Notes under the pieces: model-generated
Seen by the model: the letters and a program-made list of their open reading frames with translations, nothing else
Databases searched by the model: none
Told to the model about the DNA's origin: nothing
Source: Nemertoderma westbladi
Taxonomy: Eukaryota; Xenacoelomorpha; Nemertodermatida; Nemertodermatidae
NCBI GenBank assembly: GCA_032718475.1
Contig: JAUCBJ010008590.1
Location: 1 to 25,265 of the forward strand
DNA: 25,265 bases
Direction of reading: 5' to 3'
Shown: piece by piece, positions 1-9,740 of the stretch
Numbering within the stretch: the first letter of the stretch is position 1
Layout of the letters: the number at the start of each line of letters is the position of its first letter
Translations under genes and position numbers: made by a program

Positions 1-928
1 CAGTTAGTAAGGGAATTTGGATATACACAATAGACTTTTCAGTTTCCTAAAAACACTGAATTATTTTGCTACAAACCTTGTTTTGGTGTTATATTTACGA
101 CTCAAGTTATTAAGTGAAAAATACATGCAATGTTAGAGCTCTCGTATCTCAGTTGTTTCTTAAAGAAGTTAAAATACAGATTTTAAATTCTCGAAAGTAC
201 AGCTTTAATTTAAATTTAATTTGCCAGTTCAAAAGCCCTTCCATTAATTATCCGCAATTTACCAAAATAACTTGCGATTTTTTTCAAAAATGGACATTGA
301 TTTTCAATTTCGCGACTTCTAACCCATACCACGAGATAGAGGATAGAAAGTATACTCTATGAAAATTCCCTCAATGCGTTTTCCTATCACGCAAATGATC
401 CCGAAAAACAGTTAGAATCACCTGGCGACACCTCCAACAAGTCCCCACCCCTCTATCAGTAGGTTTCAAGTGAAATATGTTGTTAAATCTCATTTTACAA
501 TAATTCTGAGATTGGCTGGTCAAGCAAATAGCAAATGTACTGCACACTATACCTGTTACTATGTAAATATTCCAGAACATTAGTTTATTGAATGTCATAG
601 ATTCTCTCAAATATTATATTCTGAATACTTTAAGATAATCCTTTTTGGGTATTTTATTTAATATTTTCAACAACTGGCAAATGAACCGCATTGTTTAAGA
701 GCAAATATAATTGTGTAATTTTTTTCATTTATTTGTTGTCATTTTTGTCTCACTTTCCGTCTAATTTATCGACATTATAATATTAATTATGAATCCAAAG
801 GTATTTTTATTTTATTTTTGTTATAGAATTTAACAAATTTGAAAGCTCACGAACGAGACAACTTTAATAATATAACATAATAATTCTTGACCAAAGCAAC
901 TACGCTGCAATTTGATTCAGAATCCTTC

Positions 929-1047
929 GCCTACGACCATATCAAGGGGAAAGCACCGCTTCTCGTCCGATCAGCGAAAGTTAAGGCCCTTCGAGCTTGG
1001 TTAGTACTTGGATGGGAGACCGCCAGGGAACACCAAGTGTTGTAGGC
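929..1047 (+). rRNA. 5S ribosomal RNA, copy 1
   Basis: This is a 119-nt 5S rRNA gene for the large ribosomal subunit, transcribed by RNA polymerase III. The ends GCCTACGAC and GTTGTAGGC pair as helix I (one G-U). The internal control region is conserved around GGTTAGTACTTGGATGGG (residues 71-88), the TFIIIA-binding box C region. Compared with the usual animal 5S, residues 16-63 diverge, but AAGGG (16-20) can pair with CCCTT (59-63) and CGCT (29-32) with AGCG (45-48), so helices II and III are kept. One extra A is present near residue 49-51 relative to the arthropod-type sequence I remember. A T-run follows directly. It looks functional; all four copies in the window are identical. Confidence 0.96.
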
Positions 1048-1054
1048 TTTTTTT
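1048..1054 (+). terminator. Pol III terminator of 5S copy 1
   Basis: Seven T residues follow the last paired base of helix I, the standard RNA polymerase III stop signal. Confidence 0.9.
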
Positions 1055-1998
1055 GTCAGCAAATATTTTAATTTATTTTGCATTGCTTTATTTTTACTTG
1101 AACGCAGTTAGTAAGGGAATTTGGATATACACAATAGACTTTTCAGTTTCCTAAAAACACTGAATTATTTTGCTACAAACATTGTTTTGGTGTTATATTT
1201 ACGACTCATGTTATTAAGTGAAAAATACATGCAATGCTAGAGCTCTCGTATCTCAGCTGTTTCTTAAAGAAGTTAAAATACAGATTTGAAATTCTCGAAA
1301 GTACAGCTTTAATTTCAATTTAAATTGCCAGTTCAAAAGCCCTTCCATTAATTCGCCGCAATTTACCAAAATAACTTTTTCGCGACTTCTAATCCATACC
1401 ACGAGATAGAGGATAGAAAGTATACTCTATGAAAATTCCCTCAATGCGTTTTCCTATCACGCAAATGATCCCGAAAAACAGTTAGAATCACCTGGCGACA
1501 CCTCCAACAAGTCCCCACCCCTCTATCAGTAGGTTTCAAGTGAAATATGTTGTTAAATCTCATTTTACAATAATTCTGAGATTGGCTGGTCAAGCAAATA
1601 GCAAATGTACTGCACACTATACCTGTTACTATGTAAATATTCCAGAACATTAGTTTATTGAATGTCATAGATTCTCTCAAATATTATATTCTGAATACTT
1701 TAAGATAATCCTTTTTGGGTATTTTATTTAATATTTTCAACAACTGGCAAATGAACCGCATTGTTTAAGAGCAAATATAATTGTGTAATTTTTTTCATTT
1801 ATTTGTTGTCATTTTTGTCTCACTTTCCGTCTAATTTATCGACATTATAATATTAATTATGAATCCAAAGGTATTTTTATTTTATTTTTGTTATAGAATT
1901 TAACAAATTTGAAAGCTCACGAACGAGACAACTTTAATAATATAACATAATAATTCTTGACCAACGCAACTACGCTGCAATTTGATTCAGAATCCTTC

Positions 1999-2117
1999 GC
2001 CTACGACCATATCAAGGGGAAAGCACCGCTTCTCGTCCGATCAGCGAAAGTTAAGGCCCTTCGAGCTTGGTTAGTACTTGGATGGGAGACCGCCAGGGAA
2101 CACCAAGTGTTGTAGGC
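1999..2117 (+). rRNA. 5S ribosomal RNA, copy 2
   Basis: Identical in sequence to the copy at 929-1047, with the same helix I ends, box C region and compensated helices II and III. It lies in the 1070-bp unit, whose spacer has lost 34 bp about 600 bp upstream; the gene itself and its close 5' flank are unaffected. The close 5' flank reads GACCAACGCAAC where copy 1 has GACCAAAGCAAC. Confidence 0.96.
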
Positions 2118-2124
2118 TTTTTTT
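2118..2124 (+). terminator. Pol III terminator of 5S copy 2
   Basis: T7 run immediately after helix I. Confidence 0.9.
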
Positions 2125-3102
2125 GTCAGCAAATATTTTAATTTATTTTGCATTGCTTTATTTTTACTTGAACGCAGTTAGTAAGGGAATTTGGATATAC
2201 ACAATAGACTTTTCAGTTTCCTAAAAACACTGAATTATTTTGCTACAAACCTTGTTTTGGTGTTATATTTACGACTCAAGTTATTAAGTGAAAAATACAT
2301 GCAATGTTAGAGCTCTCGTATCTCAGTTGTTTCTTAAAGAAGTTAAAATACAGATTTTAAATTCTCGAAAGTACAGCTTTAATTTAAATTTAATTTGCCA
2401 GTTCAAAAGCCCTTCCATTAATTATCCGCAATTTACCAAAATAACTTGCGATTTTTTTCAAAAATGGACATTGATTTTCAATTTCGCGACTTCTAACCCA
2501 TACCACGAGATAGAGGATAGAAAGTATACTCTATGAAAATTCCCTCAATGCGTTTTCCTATCACGCAAATGATCCCGAAAAACAGTTAGAATCACCTGGC
2601 GACACCTCCAACAAGTCCCCACCCCTCTATCAGTAGGTTTCAAGTGAAATATGTTGTTAAATCTCATTTTACAATAATTCTGAGATTGGCTGGTCAAGCA
2701 AATAGCAAATGTACTGCACACTATACCTGTTACTATGTAAATATTCCAGAACATTAGTTTATTGAATGTCATAGATTCTCTCAAATATTATATTCTGAAT
2801 ACTTTAAGATAATCCTTTTTGGGTATTTTATTTAATATTTTCAACAACTGGCAAATGAACCGCATTGTTTAAGAGCAAATATAATTGTGTAATTTTTTTC
2901 ATTTATTTGTTGTCATTTTTGTCTCACTTTCCGTCTAATTTATCGACATTATAATATTAATTATGAATCCAAAGGTATTTTTATTTTATTTTTGTTATAG
3001 AATTTAACAAATTTGAAAGCTCACGAACGAGACAACTTTAATAATATAACATAATAATTCTTGACCAACGCAACTACGCTGCAATTTGATTCAGAATCCT
3101 TC

Positions 3103-3221
3103 GCCTACGACCATATCAAGGGGAAAGCACCGCTTCTCGTCCGATCAGCGAAAGTTAAGGCCCTTCGAGCTTGGTTAGTACTTGGATGGGAGACCGCCAG
3201 GGAACACCAAGTGTTGTAGGC
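3103..3221 (+). rRNA. 5S ribosomal RNA, copy 3
   Basis: Identical to the other three 5S genes in the window. Its upstream spacer is of the first version (shared with unit 1), while the close 5' flank matches unit 2, so the unit looks like a recombinant of the two spacer haplotypes. Confidence 0.96.
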
Positions 3222-3228
3222 TTTTTTT
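3222..3228 (+). terminator. Pol III terminator of 5S copy 3
   Basis: T7 run immediately after helix I. Confidence 0.9.
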
Positions 3229-4206
3229 GTCAGCAAATATTTTAATTTATTTTGCATTGCTTTATTTTTACTTGAACGCAGTTAGTAAGGGAATTTGGAT
3301 ATACACAATAGACTTTTCAGTTTCCTAAAAACACTGAATTATTTTGCTACAAACATTGTTTTGGTGTTATATTTACGACTCATGTTATTAAGTGAAAAAT
3401 ACATGCAATGCTAGAGCTCTCGTATCTCAGCTGTTTCTTAAAGAAGTTAAAATACAGATTTGAAATTCTCGAAAGTACAGCTTTCATTTCAATTTAAATT
3501 GCCAGTTCAAAAGCCCTTCCATTAATTCGCCGCAATTTACCAAAATAACTTGCGATTTTTTTCAAAAATGGACATTGATTTTCAATTTCGCGACTTCTAA
3601 CCCATACCACGAGATAGAGGATAGAAAGTATACTCTATGAAAATTCCCTCAATGCGTTTTCCTATCACGCAAATGATCCCGAAAAACAGTTAGAATCACC
3701 TGGCGACACCTCCAACAAGTCCCCACCCCTCTATCAGTAGGTTTCAAGTGAAATATGTTGTTAAATCTCATTTTACAATAATTCTGAGATTGGCTGGTCA
3801 AGCAAATAGCAAATGTACTGCACACTATACCTGTTACTATGTAAATATTCCAGAACATTAGTTTATTGAATGTCATAGATTCTCTCAAATATTATATTCT
3901 GAATACTTTAAGATAATCCTTTTTGGGTATTTTATTTAATATTTTCAACAACTGGCAAATGAACCGCATTGTTTAAGAGCAAATATAATTGTGTAATTTT
4001 TTTCATTTATTTGTTGTCATTTTTGTCTCACTTTCCGTCTAATTTATCGACATTATAATATTAATTATGAATCCAAAGGTATTTTTATTTTATTTTTGTT
4101 ATAGAATTTAACAAATTTGAAAGCTCACGAACGAGACAACTTTAATAATATAACATAATAATTCTTGACCAAAGCAACTACGCTGCAATTTGATTCAGAA
4201 TCCTTC

Positions 4207-4325
4207 GCCTACGACCATATCAAGGGGAAAGCACCGCTTCTCGTCCGATCAGCGAAAGTTAAGGCCCTTCGAGCTTGGTTAGTACTTGGATGGGAGACCG
4301 CCAGGGAACACCAAGTGTTGTAGGC
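4207..4325 (+). rRNA. 5S ribosomal RNA, copy 4 (last in array)
   Basis: Identical to the other 5S genes. It is the last complete gene before the array breaks off about 200 bp downstream, so it sits at an array edge where homogenisation might be expected to be weaker, yet it shows no substitutions. Confidence 0.96.
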
Positions 4326-4332
4326 TTTTTTT
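4326..4332 (+). terminator. Pol III terminator of 5S copy 4
   Basis: T7 run immediately after helix I. Confidence 0.9.
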
Positions 4333-4382
4333 GTCAGCAAATATTTTAATTTATTTTGCATTGCTTTATTTTTACTTGAACG

Positions 4383-4524
4383 CAGTTAGTAAGGGAATTT
4401 GGATATACACAATAGACTTTTCAGTTTCCTAAAAACACTGAATTATTTTGCTACAAACATTGTTTTGGTGTTATATTTACGACTCATGTTATTAAGTGAA
4501 AAATCTCGTATCTCAGCTGTTTTT
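4383..4524 (+). repeat. Truncated fifth 5S spacer unit
   Basis: The start of a fifth unit matches the version in units 2 and 4 for about 120 bp. It then lacks 18 bp between AAAAAT and CTCGTATCTC (near 4504). Homology stops at CAGCTGTTT (about 4521), where the 44-bp minisatellite begins. No fifth 5S gene follows. Confidence 0.9.
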
Positions 4525-4901
4525 AGCTAGGGTGGCGCGAATTTTGTTCCACTCACTGTATTGCAGTTAGCTAGGGTGGCGCAAATTTTGTTCCACTCAC
4601 TGTATTGCAGTTAGCTAGGGTGGCGCGAATTTTGTTCCACTCACTGTATTGCAGTTAGCTAGGGTGGCGCGAATTTTGTTCCACTCACTGTATTGCAGTT
4701 AGCTAGGGTGGCGCGAATTTTGTTCCACTCACTGTATTGCAGTTAGCTAGGGTGGCGCGAATTTTGTTCCACTCACTGTATTGCAGTTAGCTAGGGTGGC
4801 GCAAATTTTGTTCCACCCACTGTATTGCAGTTAGCAAGGGTGGCGCGAATTTTGTTCCACTCACTGTATTGCAGTTAGCTAGGATGGCGCGAATTTTGTT
4901 T
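4525..4901 (+). repeat. 44-bp minisatellite (left arm, about 8.6 copies)
   Basis: Units start with AGCTAGGGTGGCGCGAAT at 4525, 4569, 4613, 4657, 4701, 4745, 4789, 4833 and 4877. Copies differ by single bases only (CGCAAAT in two, AGCAAGG in one, AGGATGG in the last). The array abuts the broken 5S spacer on its left. Confidence 0.97.
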
Positions 4902-4914
4902 CTATTGATATGTT

Positions 4915-4970
4915 GCGAATTTTGTTCCCCTAGTTGCGAGCTTTGTTCCCCTAGTTACGAACCTTGTTCC
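4915..4970 (+). repeat. 21-bp units, inner left arm (three copies)
   Basis: GCGAATTTTGTTCC, GCGAGCTTTGTTCC and ACGAACCTTGTTCC start at 4915, 4936 and 4957, separated by CCTAGTT. These are inverted relative to the units at 5217-5300. Confidence 0.85.
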
Positions 4971-5216
4971 AACCTCTGAAAATTACTTTCATTTTGTAAA
5001 TTTTTGGATTATATATTACTATAGTATATCTGACTTAATGCATAGTTGGAATACAATTTATCCAAAAATGCATAGAATGTGAAAATCTATACATCAGTAC
5101 AACATAAATATTATCCATAAATTAATGTATTAATTATCTTATACAGATATATTTTCCTATACAGACACGTATAATATTACAATTGAGATAGACTAATTTT
5201 TGAGTCAATTTTCATT
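4971..5216. other. AT-rich spacer between inner inverted arms
   Basis: About 245 bp of AT-rich DNA forms the loop between the inner arms. I see no gene or further repeat in it. Confidence 0.6.
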
Positions 5217-5300
5217 GGAACAAAATTCGCTAAAATAGGAACGAAATTCCCCAAAATAGGAACAAAGTTCGCATTTTCACATTTTAGGAACAAAGTTCCT
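5217..5300 (-). repeat. 21-bp units, inner right arm (inverted)
   Basis: GGAACAAAATTCGC, GGAACGAAATTCCC and GGAACAAAGTTCGC start at 5217, 5238 and 5259 (21-bp period), with a fourth at 5287. On the complementary strand these read as the same core as 4915-4970. A short minus-strand open frame with a seven-residue NFVPILx period (5177-5380) is a by-product of the 21-bp period. Confidence 0.85.
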
Positions 5301-5490
5301 ATAGCTCTGCTCTGCGTAGATGACACGCATGCAGTGCAGATAGCAGAAATGAACTTCCATGCTTCCATCAACTTTCCCACAATTTCATGAGTATCAAGTT
5401 CACGGTTTGCACTATCCCATGTGAATATTATAAAACAGATATTCTCAGATCTCTCAGATAAAATCCAAATATTCTAATATTGGCAACACC

Positions 5491-5825
5491 TTAACCCTAT
5501 TAAACCCGGGGGGGGGGGTCAATATGACCCCCACCCCGTGGTTTTTTTTATTATAGTTCTGAAACAAACGCAGTTGGGAATCTGAAATTGTATGACTTTT
5601 CCTAAAAATCTATTGTCTTCCTAGTAGTGAAAACCGTTTTCAAATATATTGGTTAGTTTTCGAGTTATAGCCACTATTTTTTAACCCTAGTTTTGTCACT
5701 TTTTTGAGACGTTTTTTGAAAATTACATTTCATTAAATATGAATTGTAACATCTCTATTTTTGATTTACACCGGTTTTTTGTTGTTAGCAATTGGATGGA
5801 ATTCATATAAATTGATTTAGAAATC
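5491..5825 (-). mobile_element. piggyBac-like element end (partial, nested)
   Basis: TTAA at 5491-5494 is followed by the terminal sequence CCCTATTAAACCCGGG. The next ~330 bp match the complement of 18950-19276, the right end of the complete element at 18004-19276, for example GTCTTC...GAAAACCGTTTTCA and AACATCTCTATTTTTGATTT. Homology fades near 5825 and the second terminus is missing. GGGGGTCA at 5514 pairs with TGACCCCC ending at 5532 around a 3-base loop, a subterminal palindrome like those I recall from piggyBac-group ends. Confidence 0.75.
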
Positions 5826-6042
5826 GATTTAGACCGAGCAAATCAACAGAGGAAACCCCACAAAAACTGCTTTATTGTATTACGAGCTTTAGTTCGCCGC
5901 GAATGTTTTACTTTGGTTTATGCAATGATGTCTGTCTACTAAGAGTATATCAAGAAAACCTCAACCGATTTATAGATATTGTAATACAACTATTACGTAA
6001 CAATTTCTCAATAATAGGAACAAAGTTCGCAATACAGTAATA

Positions 6043-6239
6043 GGTACAAAATCCGAAGTTCAGTACAAAGTTCGCAATAATAGGTACAAAATCCGAAGTT
6101 CAGTACAAAGTTCGCAATAATAGGTACAAAATCCGAAGTTCAGTACAAAGTTCGCAATAATAGGTACAAAATCCGAAGTTCAGTACAAAGTTCGCAATAA
6201 TAGGTACAAAATCCGAAGTTCAGTACAAAGTTCGCATTC
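6043..6239. repeat. 40-bp minisatellite (five copies)
   Basis: GGTACAAAATCCGAAGTT recurs at 6043, 6083, 6123, 6163 and 6203, each followed by CAGTACAAAGTTCGC. The five copies are virtually identical, indicating recent amplification. Each unit contains the foldback core ACAAAGTTCGC. Confidence 0.95.
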
Positions 6240-6372
6240 GCAATAACAGGAGAAAAGTTCGCAATGATAGGAACAAAGTTCGCAATGATAGGAAGAAAGT
6301 TCGCAATGATAGGAACAAAGTTCGCAATAATAGGAACAAAGTTCGCAATGATAGGAACAACGTTCGCAAAAT
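6240..6372 (-). repeat. 21-bp minisatellite, outer right arm (about six copies)
   Basis: Units of GGAACAAAGTTCGCAATGAT repeat at a 21-bp period. Because 21 is a multiple of three, the complementary strand reads as repeated CSYHCEL heptapeptides (6180-6401), which is a by-product and not a gene. Confidence 0.92.
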
Positions 6373-6397
6373 TTCATTAGAAACAAAATTCGCGGCA

Positions 6398-6869
6398 CCA
6401 ATTTACCGAGATGGGATTTGCGTCCGAGTTTCTCCCTCTCGATTTAATTAGAAAGTTACCAGGAGCGTAAATAAATGATTGGTTATTTGTGTTGCATGAA
6501 ACGACATTTATTAGTTGAACGATACCGCGCTAACGGTTCAATTACATACAGACTTCCGGTCTCGATTGGGAAAACTTTCAGTTAGATTAAGTACATCTTA
6601 TAATCAATTTCTGATCTTATTTCAGTGGTAATTCTAAACCACGATCCTCCCTGGTGAACAGTTGGCTGCGTAATTTAGTACTTTTTAGAGGTATATTGTT
6701 TTCCCATAGGATATATTTGTTTAAATAATAGGAAAACTCTGGGTTTAAACTAATTATGACATTCTAATTAAAGAAATCATCGCAATCAGGGAATAGGGAA
6801 TTATTTAAAAGCTAATTATATTTTACCATTGTATCAAAACATTGTGTCCACTATATAATAGCTGATATA
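6398..6869. other. No recognisable gene or repeat
   Basis: About 470 bp of moderately AT-rich DNA between the foldback element and the MITE. I see no conserved protein, RNA gene or clear repeat here. Confidence 0.5.
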
Positions 6870-7139
6870 GTCAGGTCGCTTAGCAAGTTAATGTGGGCGT
6901 TCTGGACAAAAGTACCATAATGGGCACAGGAAAATCGGCGTTTGGAACTCGTTTTTGAAGCAGTTGCCATGGTAACCGGTTTGGATTATCATGGTAATAT
7001 GGGACAGATAAATCATGTTACAAAGTTGGCTCCCCTTAAAAAAATGAAAGGTATGGTAATCACCTACACCTATGCCAATTATGGTAAGTTTGTCCATAAC
7101 GTCCACATCAACCTTATTAATGAGGTTAAGCGACCTGAC
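6870..7139. mobile_element. MITE with 57/67-bp terminal inverted repeats
   Basis: The left end GTCAGGTCGCTTA (6870-6882) is exactly complementary to the right end TAAGCGACCTGAC (7127-7139). Pairing continues inward: 6888-6925 matches the complement of 7073-7111 with about six mismatches (for example GTGGACGTTATGGACAAA), after a 10-bp length difference. The interior is about 147 bp with no coding content; overlapping open frames on both strands (6942-7145 plus, 6888-7163 minus) simply reflect the hairpin. I could not find a convincing target-site duplication, so the superfamily is unassigned. Confidence 0.8.
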
Positions 7140-7636
7140 AAATAAGCCTACCGTTTTGTACAATACTAACTGACATCTTACTCTGATATACTGATATTTT
7201 TATAGAAAAGCAAAAAGATTGATTACTTAATTAGAGAAAATTTATTACAAACATAATTTTAGGTCACATTACAGCGTTACGACCCTCGTTTTTTTTTATA
7301 ACATTCGCTTCGCTGATGTAACAACCCGATTCCGTTCAAACCCTATAAACAGCCAATTTTATACAAAAGGTATACAGTATGTTAATAGTTAGTTTTGCCG
7401 GCGTTCTTTTTTGACACAAAAATATCGCATGGCAAAAAGCCCTAGTTATTTGTTTTGATAATACAAAGGGTTCTAGGGGTCTTAGCCTCGAATGATTTCA
7501 GTTTATATTACCGAAAATTACTTATCTTTTATTGGCGCAATTGTAGGACTAATCCCTTCACATGCGTACTTTTTAACCGGGTAGTGTACAAATTGAGGTA
7601 TCGCGTAATTTTTTATTGATATCTCATATCTCTCCA
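7140..7636. other. No recognisable gene or repeat
   Basis: AT-rich unique DNA; nothing supported. Confidence 0.5.
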
Positions 7637-7746
7637 AACCACGTACGCGTTTCGACCTTACTGGGTCTCAGAATCAGCGTGGTGTCGGATTCGTAAAACC
7701 ACGTACCTCGACCTTGACATTCGACCTTACTGGGTCTCATCAGCGT
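7637..7746 (+). repeat. Two direct copies of a ~45-bp sequence
   Basis: ACCACGTAC occurs at 7639 and 7699. TTCGACCTTACTGGGTCTCA occurs at 7651-7670 and 7720-7739, each time followed within a few bases by TCAGCGT. The second copy carries an extra ACCTCGACCTTGACA segment between the two blocks. It looks like a local duplication with an insertion or deletion. Confidence 0.8.
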
Positions 7747-9540
7747 TGATGTTATTTTCCACCACTATAATAAATTGTTAGCATGGTTTTATTAAACAAT
7801 GAAGTGCAGGATATTAGCGCTTGATATTCTTTTTCAGCATTTATCACATTTGACCAATTTACATTTAGGATTATAGTTTTATATTCTGGAAGCGAGTTAA
7901 ATCGTATATGAGGTACATGGCCTGGCCGTGCAGTTCCCATTATCAGGACACAAGAACGACACGCCATTGGTAAGGAATGCATTAGTGGTCAAATTGTTTC
8001 ATTTTTCAAACGTTTTGCTTGACTGCTTCCCCAGTCCTTCCATCGCATTCCCTCATTCTCGCAACCCTGCACGCACATTATACCTGCTACAAAATTACTA
8101 AAGTATCCCGGACACACGCAAATCATTTGTATTCACTCTTTGGTTCTCGGGTTTAATGGCCCGGCCTGGGAGAAGGGTTTTCTGTGTTTGTTCTCTGAGA
8201 CATGATATACGCTTTGTAATATCCTTTTCCCGCCAGATCGTTTGCAGTTGTTGGCGGTGGCGGGAGTAATTAGGGCGAGTGTGTTTGCTAATGTATAGCT
8301 AGTGGTGCCTTGAAGCGATGTAGTATGTAGGGCGGATGGGGGATCGCATCCTATGCATGCTTATAATATCACGCGAGTTCTTACTTTAATAAACAAAGTA
8401 GCGATACATTTAACAATGGCCACTTCGATTATGACGGCTTAATTCTCTTTACATCAAAGAGAATACATAAGCTCGTTAAAGAAATTGAAAGCATTATCTA
8501 TATCAATTTATATTCATAATACATTATGTATAGAGCCTACCTATCTGAGGCATTATTATAATAGTAGTACACACACACCATGCATCAGACACCTGTCGAC
8601 TCTAAAAATCTAAAAAATTCATTTGGATATGATGGTATTAAATGAAACTCGTTGGCTTATTTATTGGTATTACATAATATGTTAAAAATTTAATAGAATT
8701 AATGTTATCAAAATAATAATAATGTATTTAAAACACTTCTTAAAATTGTCACATGAGGTATGTTATTGTAATGCTTTATTTATCTAAATGTATAGCCAGC
8801 TGTAGGGTTGTATCTCAGTACAGGTAAATATATTTTCAATCCCTTTCGAATGACAAAACTTTCTAGAAGTTCAAGAAAATCGAAACAACAATGAAGCACT
8901 TGTGCCAACCTGGTTTGAATTCTTACAATTTTCTTTACAGATTCGTAGATGCTACCTAACCCAGGGTGCTATGTAGGTTTAACAACACATACTAAATTGT
9001 CTGTTCATATTACCAATAATGTCCAATACAAGATATGTGATGAAAGCATCAGACATTCGGCCAACTCAAATCTTTCCATTATTTCCAACTTTATTTCCAT
9101 AACTACATCAATACTTTATGCTGGTGAATCAGCGATGACCTTGGCACTTAGACCGACTTAGCTTTTCTTTCTTCTCAGAGCAGGTAGATGAATGCTAGCC
9201 TAGCACTCAGCAGATATCCTGCTTTATTCTGCACCATTAATTTCGTACACCTGGCTGACGAGTAGTGCCGAGTCCCGCTTGTCTTCACTGTGACCTCGCT
9301 TTATCCGTATCGAACTTTATTTGTACTTCGAAGGAGAAATTATTTGTTCATTTAATTCAATATGATCAGTGAAATCCCTTTCATAGCTGAGCAATGCAGT
9401 GATGCTTTAAGTCAGGCCTCAGGTCAAAATTTTCGTTTTTTTTGTTTTTTATTTCATCTAGAGTAAAATTTAATGCGGATTTCAAATCTGGAAACGGCTT
9501 AGCGAGATCTCTTTTACTTCTCGAGTAATGGCTGGTTTTC
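7747..9540. other. No recognisable gene; one short CA run
   Basis: About 1.8 kb. 7990-8360 is less AT-rich than its surroundings but has no long or family-like open frame. A short CA run lies at 8571-8579. An intron-like polypyrimidine tract ending in CAG lies at 8927-8940, but no exon can be supported after it. Small open frames at 7752-7982, 8949-9161 and 9381-9587 have no recognisable content. Confidence 0.45.
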
Positions 9541-9740
9541 CGTCTGTATGTCTGTCTGTCTGTCCATCGAAATATTAAAAAGAGCATAAAATAAGCAATC
9601 TGAAATGTTTGCTGTTAGGATTTTTATTAATGTCGATGTCTGTTTTCATATTTGGAATTATCTATTCACTATGTCTGTATCTCATTCTGTCTCTCAGTTT
9701 GTCTCTCTGTCTGTCTGTTTGTATGTCTGTCTGTCTGTCA
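9541..9740 (+). repeat. GTCT microsatellite clusters
   Basis: Interrupted CTGT/GTCT tracts occur at 9541-9564 and 9660-9740, of the form GTCTGTATGTCTGTCTGTC. The two tracts share flanking words, suggesting one older tract split by substitutions or a duplication. Confidence 0.85.

Larger units (their letters stand above)
1..4524 (+). repeat. 5S rDNA tandem array (four full units plus broken fifth)
   Basis: Units begin with CAGTTAGTAAGGGAATTTGG at 1, 1105, 2175, 3279 and 4383, giving lengths of 1104, 1070, 1104 and 1104 bp. Each unit is about 925 bp of AT-rich spacer followed by one 5S gene and roughly 55 bp of downstream spacer. The spacer 5' half comes in two versions: units 1 and 3 share one set of substitutions, units 2, 4 and the partial unit 5 share another. 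Unit 2 also has a 34-bp deletion near 1375. The 3' half is nearly invariant (AAAG in units 1 and 4 versus AACG in units 2 and 3 near 893, 1963, 3067 and 4171). Small open frames in the spacer are copied with it and are not genes. Confidence 0.97.
4525..6397. mobile_element. Foldback-like element with minisatellite arms
   Basis: The left side carries the core GCGAATTTTGTTCC in forward orientation (4525-4970). The right side carries its complement GGAACAAAGTTCGC (5217-5300 and 6018-6397). The outermost ends resemble each other as an inverted repeat: TGGCGCGAATTTTGTTCC near 4533 and, on the other strand, TGCCGCGAATTTTGTTTC near 6397. Inner units on both sides have a 21-bp period. Long inverted repeats made of short tandem units are known from foldback elements such as the sea urchin TU family; assignment to that type is inference. 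No transposase frame is present. A piggyBac-like end (5491-5825) lies inside, and 5831-6000 holds unassigned single-copy DNA. It could also be two independent partial copies lying close together. Confidence 0.65.

Noticed and set aside
114-3888. Repeated 79- and 82-codon open frames in the 5S spacers
   Set aside because: They recur only because the spacer is tandemly repeated, contain no recognisable domain, and the 82-codon frame exists in only one of the two spacer versions.
5491-5505. Telomere-like TTAACCCTATTAAACCC
   Set aside because: Not tandem, and it is the TTAA-flanked end of a transposon whose other copy is at 18004-19276.
6180-6401. Minus-strand Cys-rich CSYHCEL heptapeptide frame
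   Set aside because: It is a direct consequence of a 21-bp minisatellite whose period is a multiple of three; composition is not that of a real Cys-rich protein.
6440-6670. Possible solo LTR followed by a primer-binding site (CCTGGTGAACAGTTGGCTGC)
   Set aside because: I could not find a matching second LTR, clear TG...CA ends or any gag-pol coding sequence; the resemblance is too weak.
6888-7163. Overlapping open frames on both strands
   Set aside because: They mirror the inverted repeats of the MITE.
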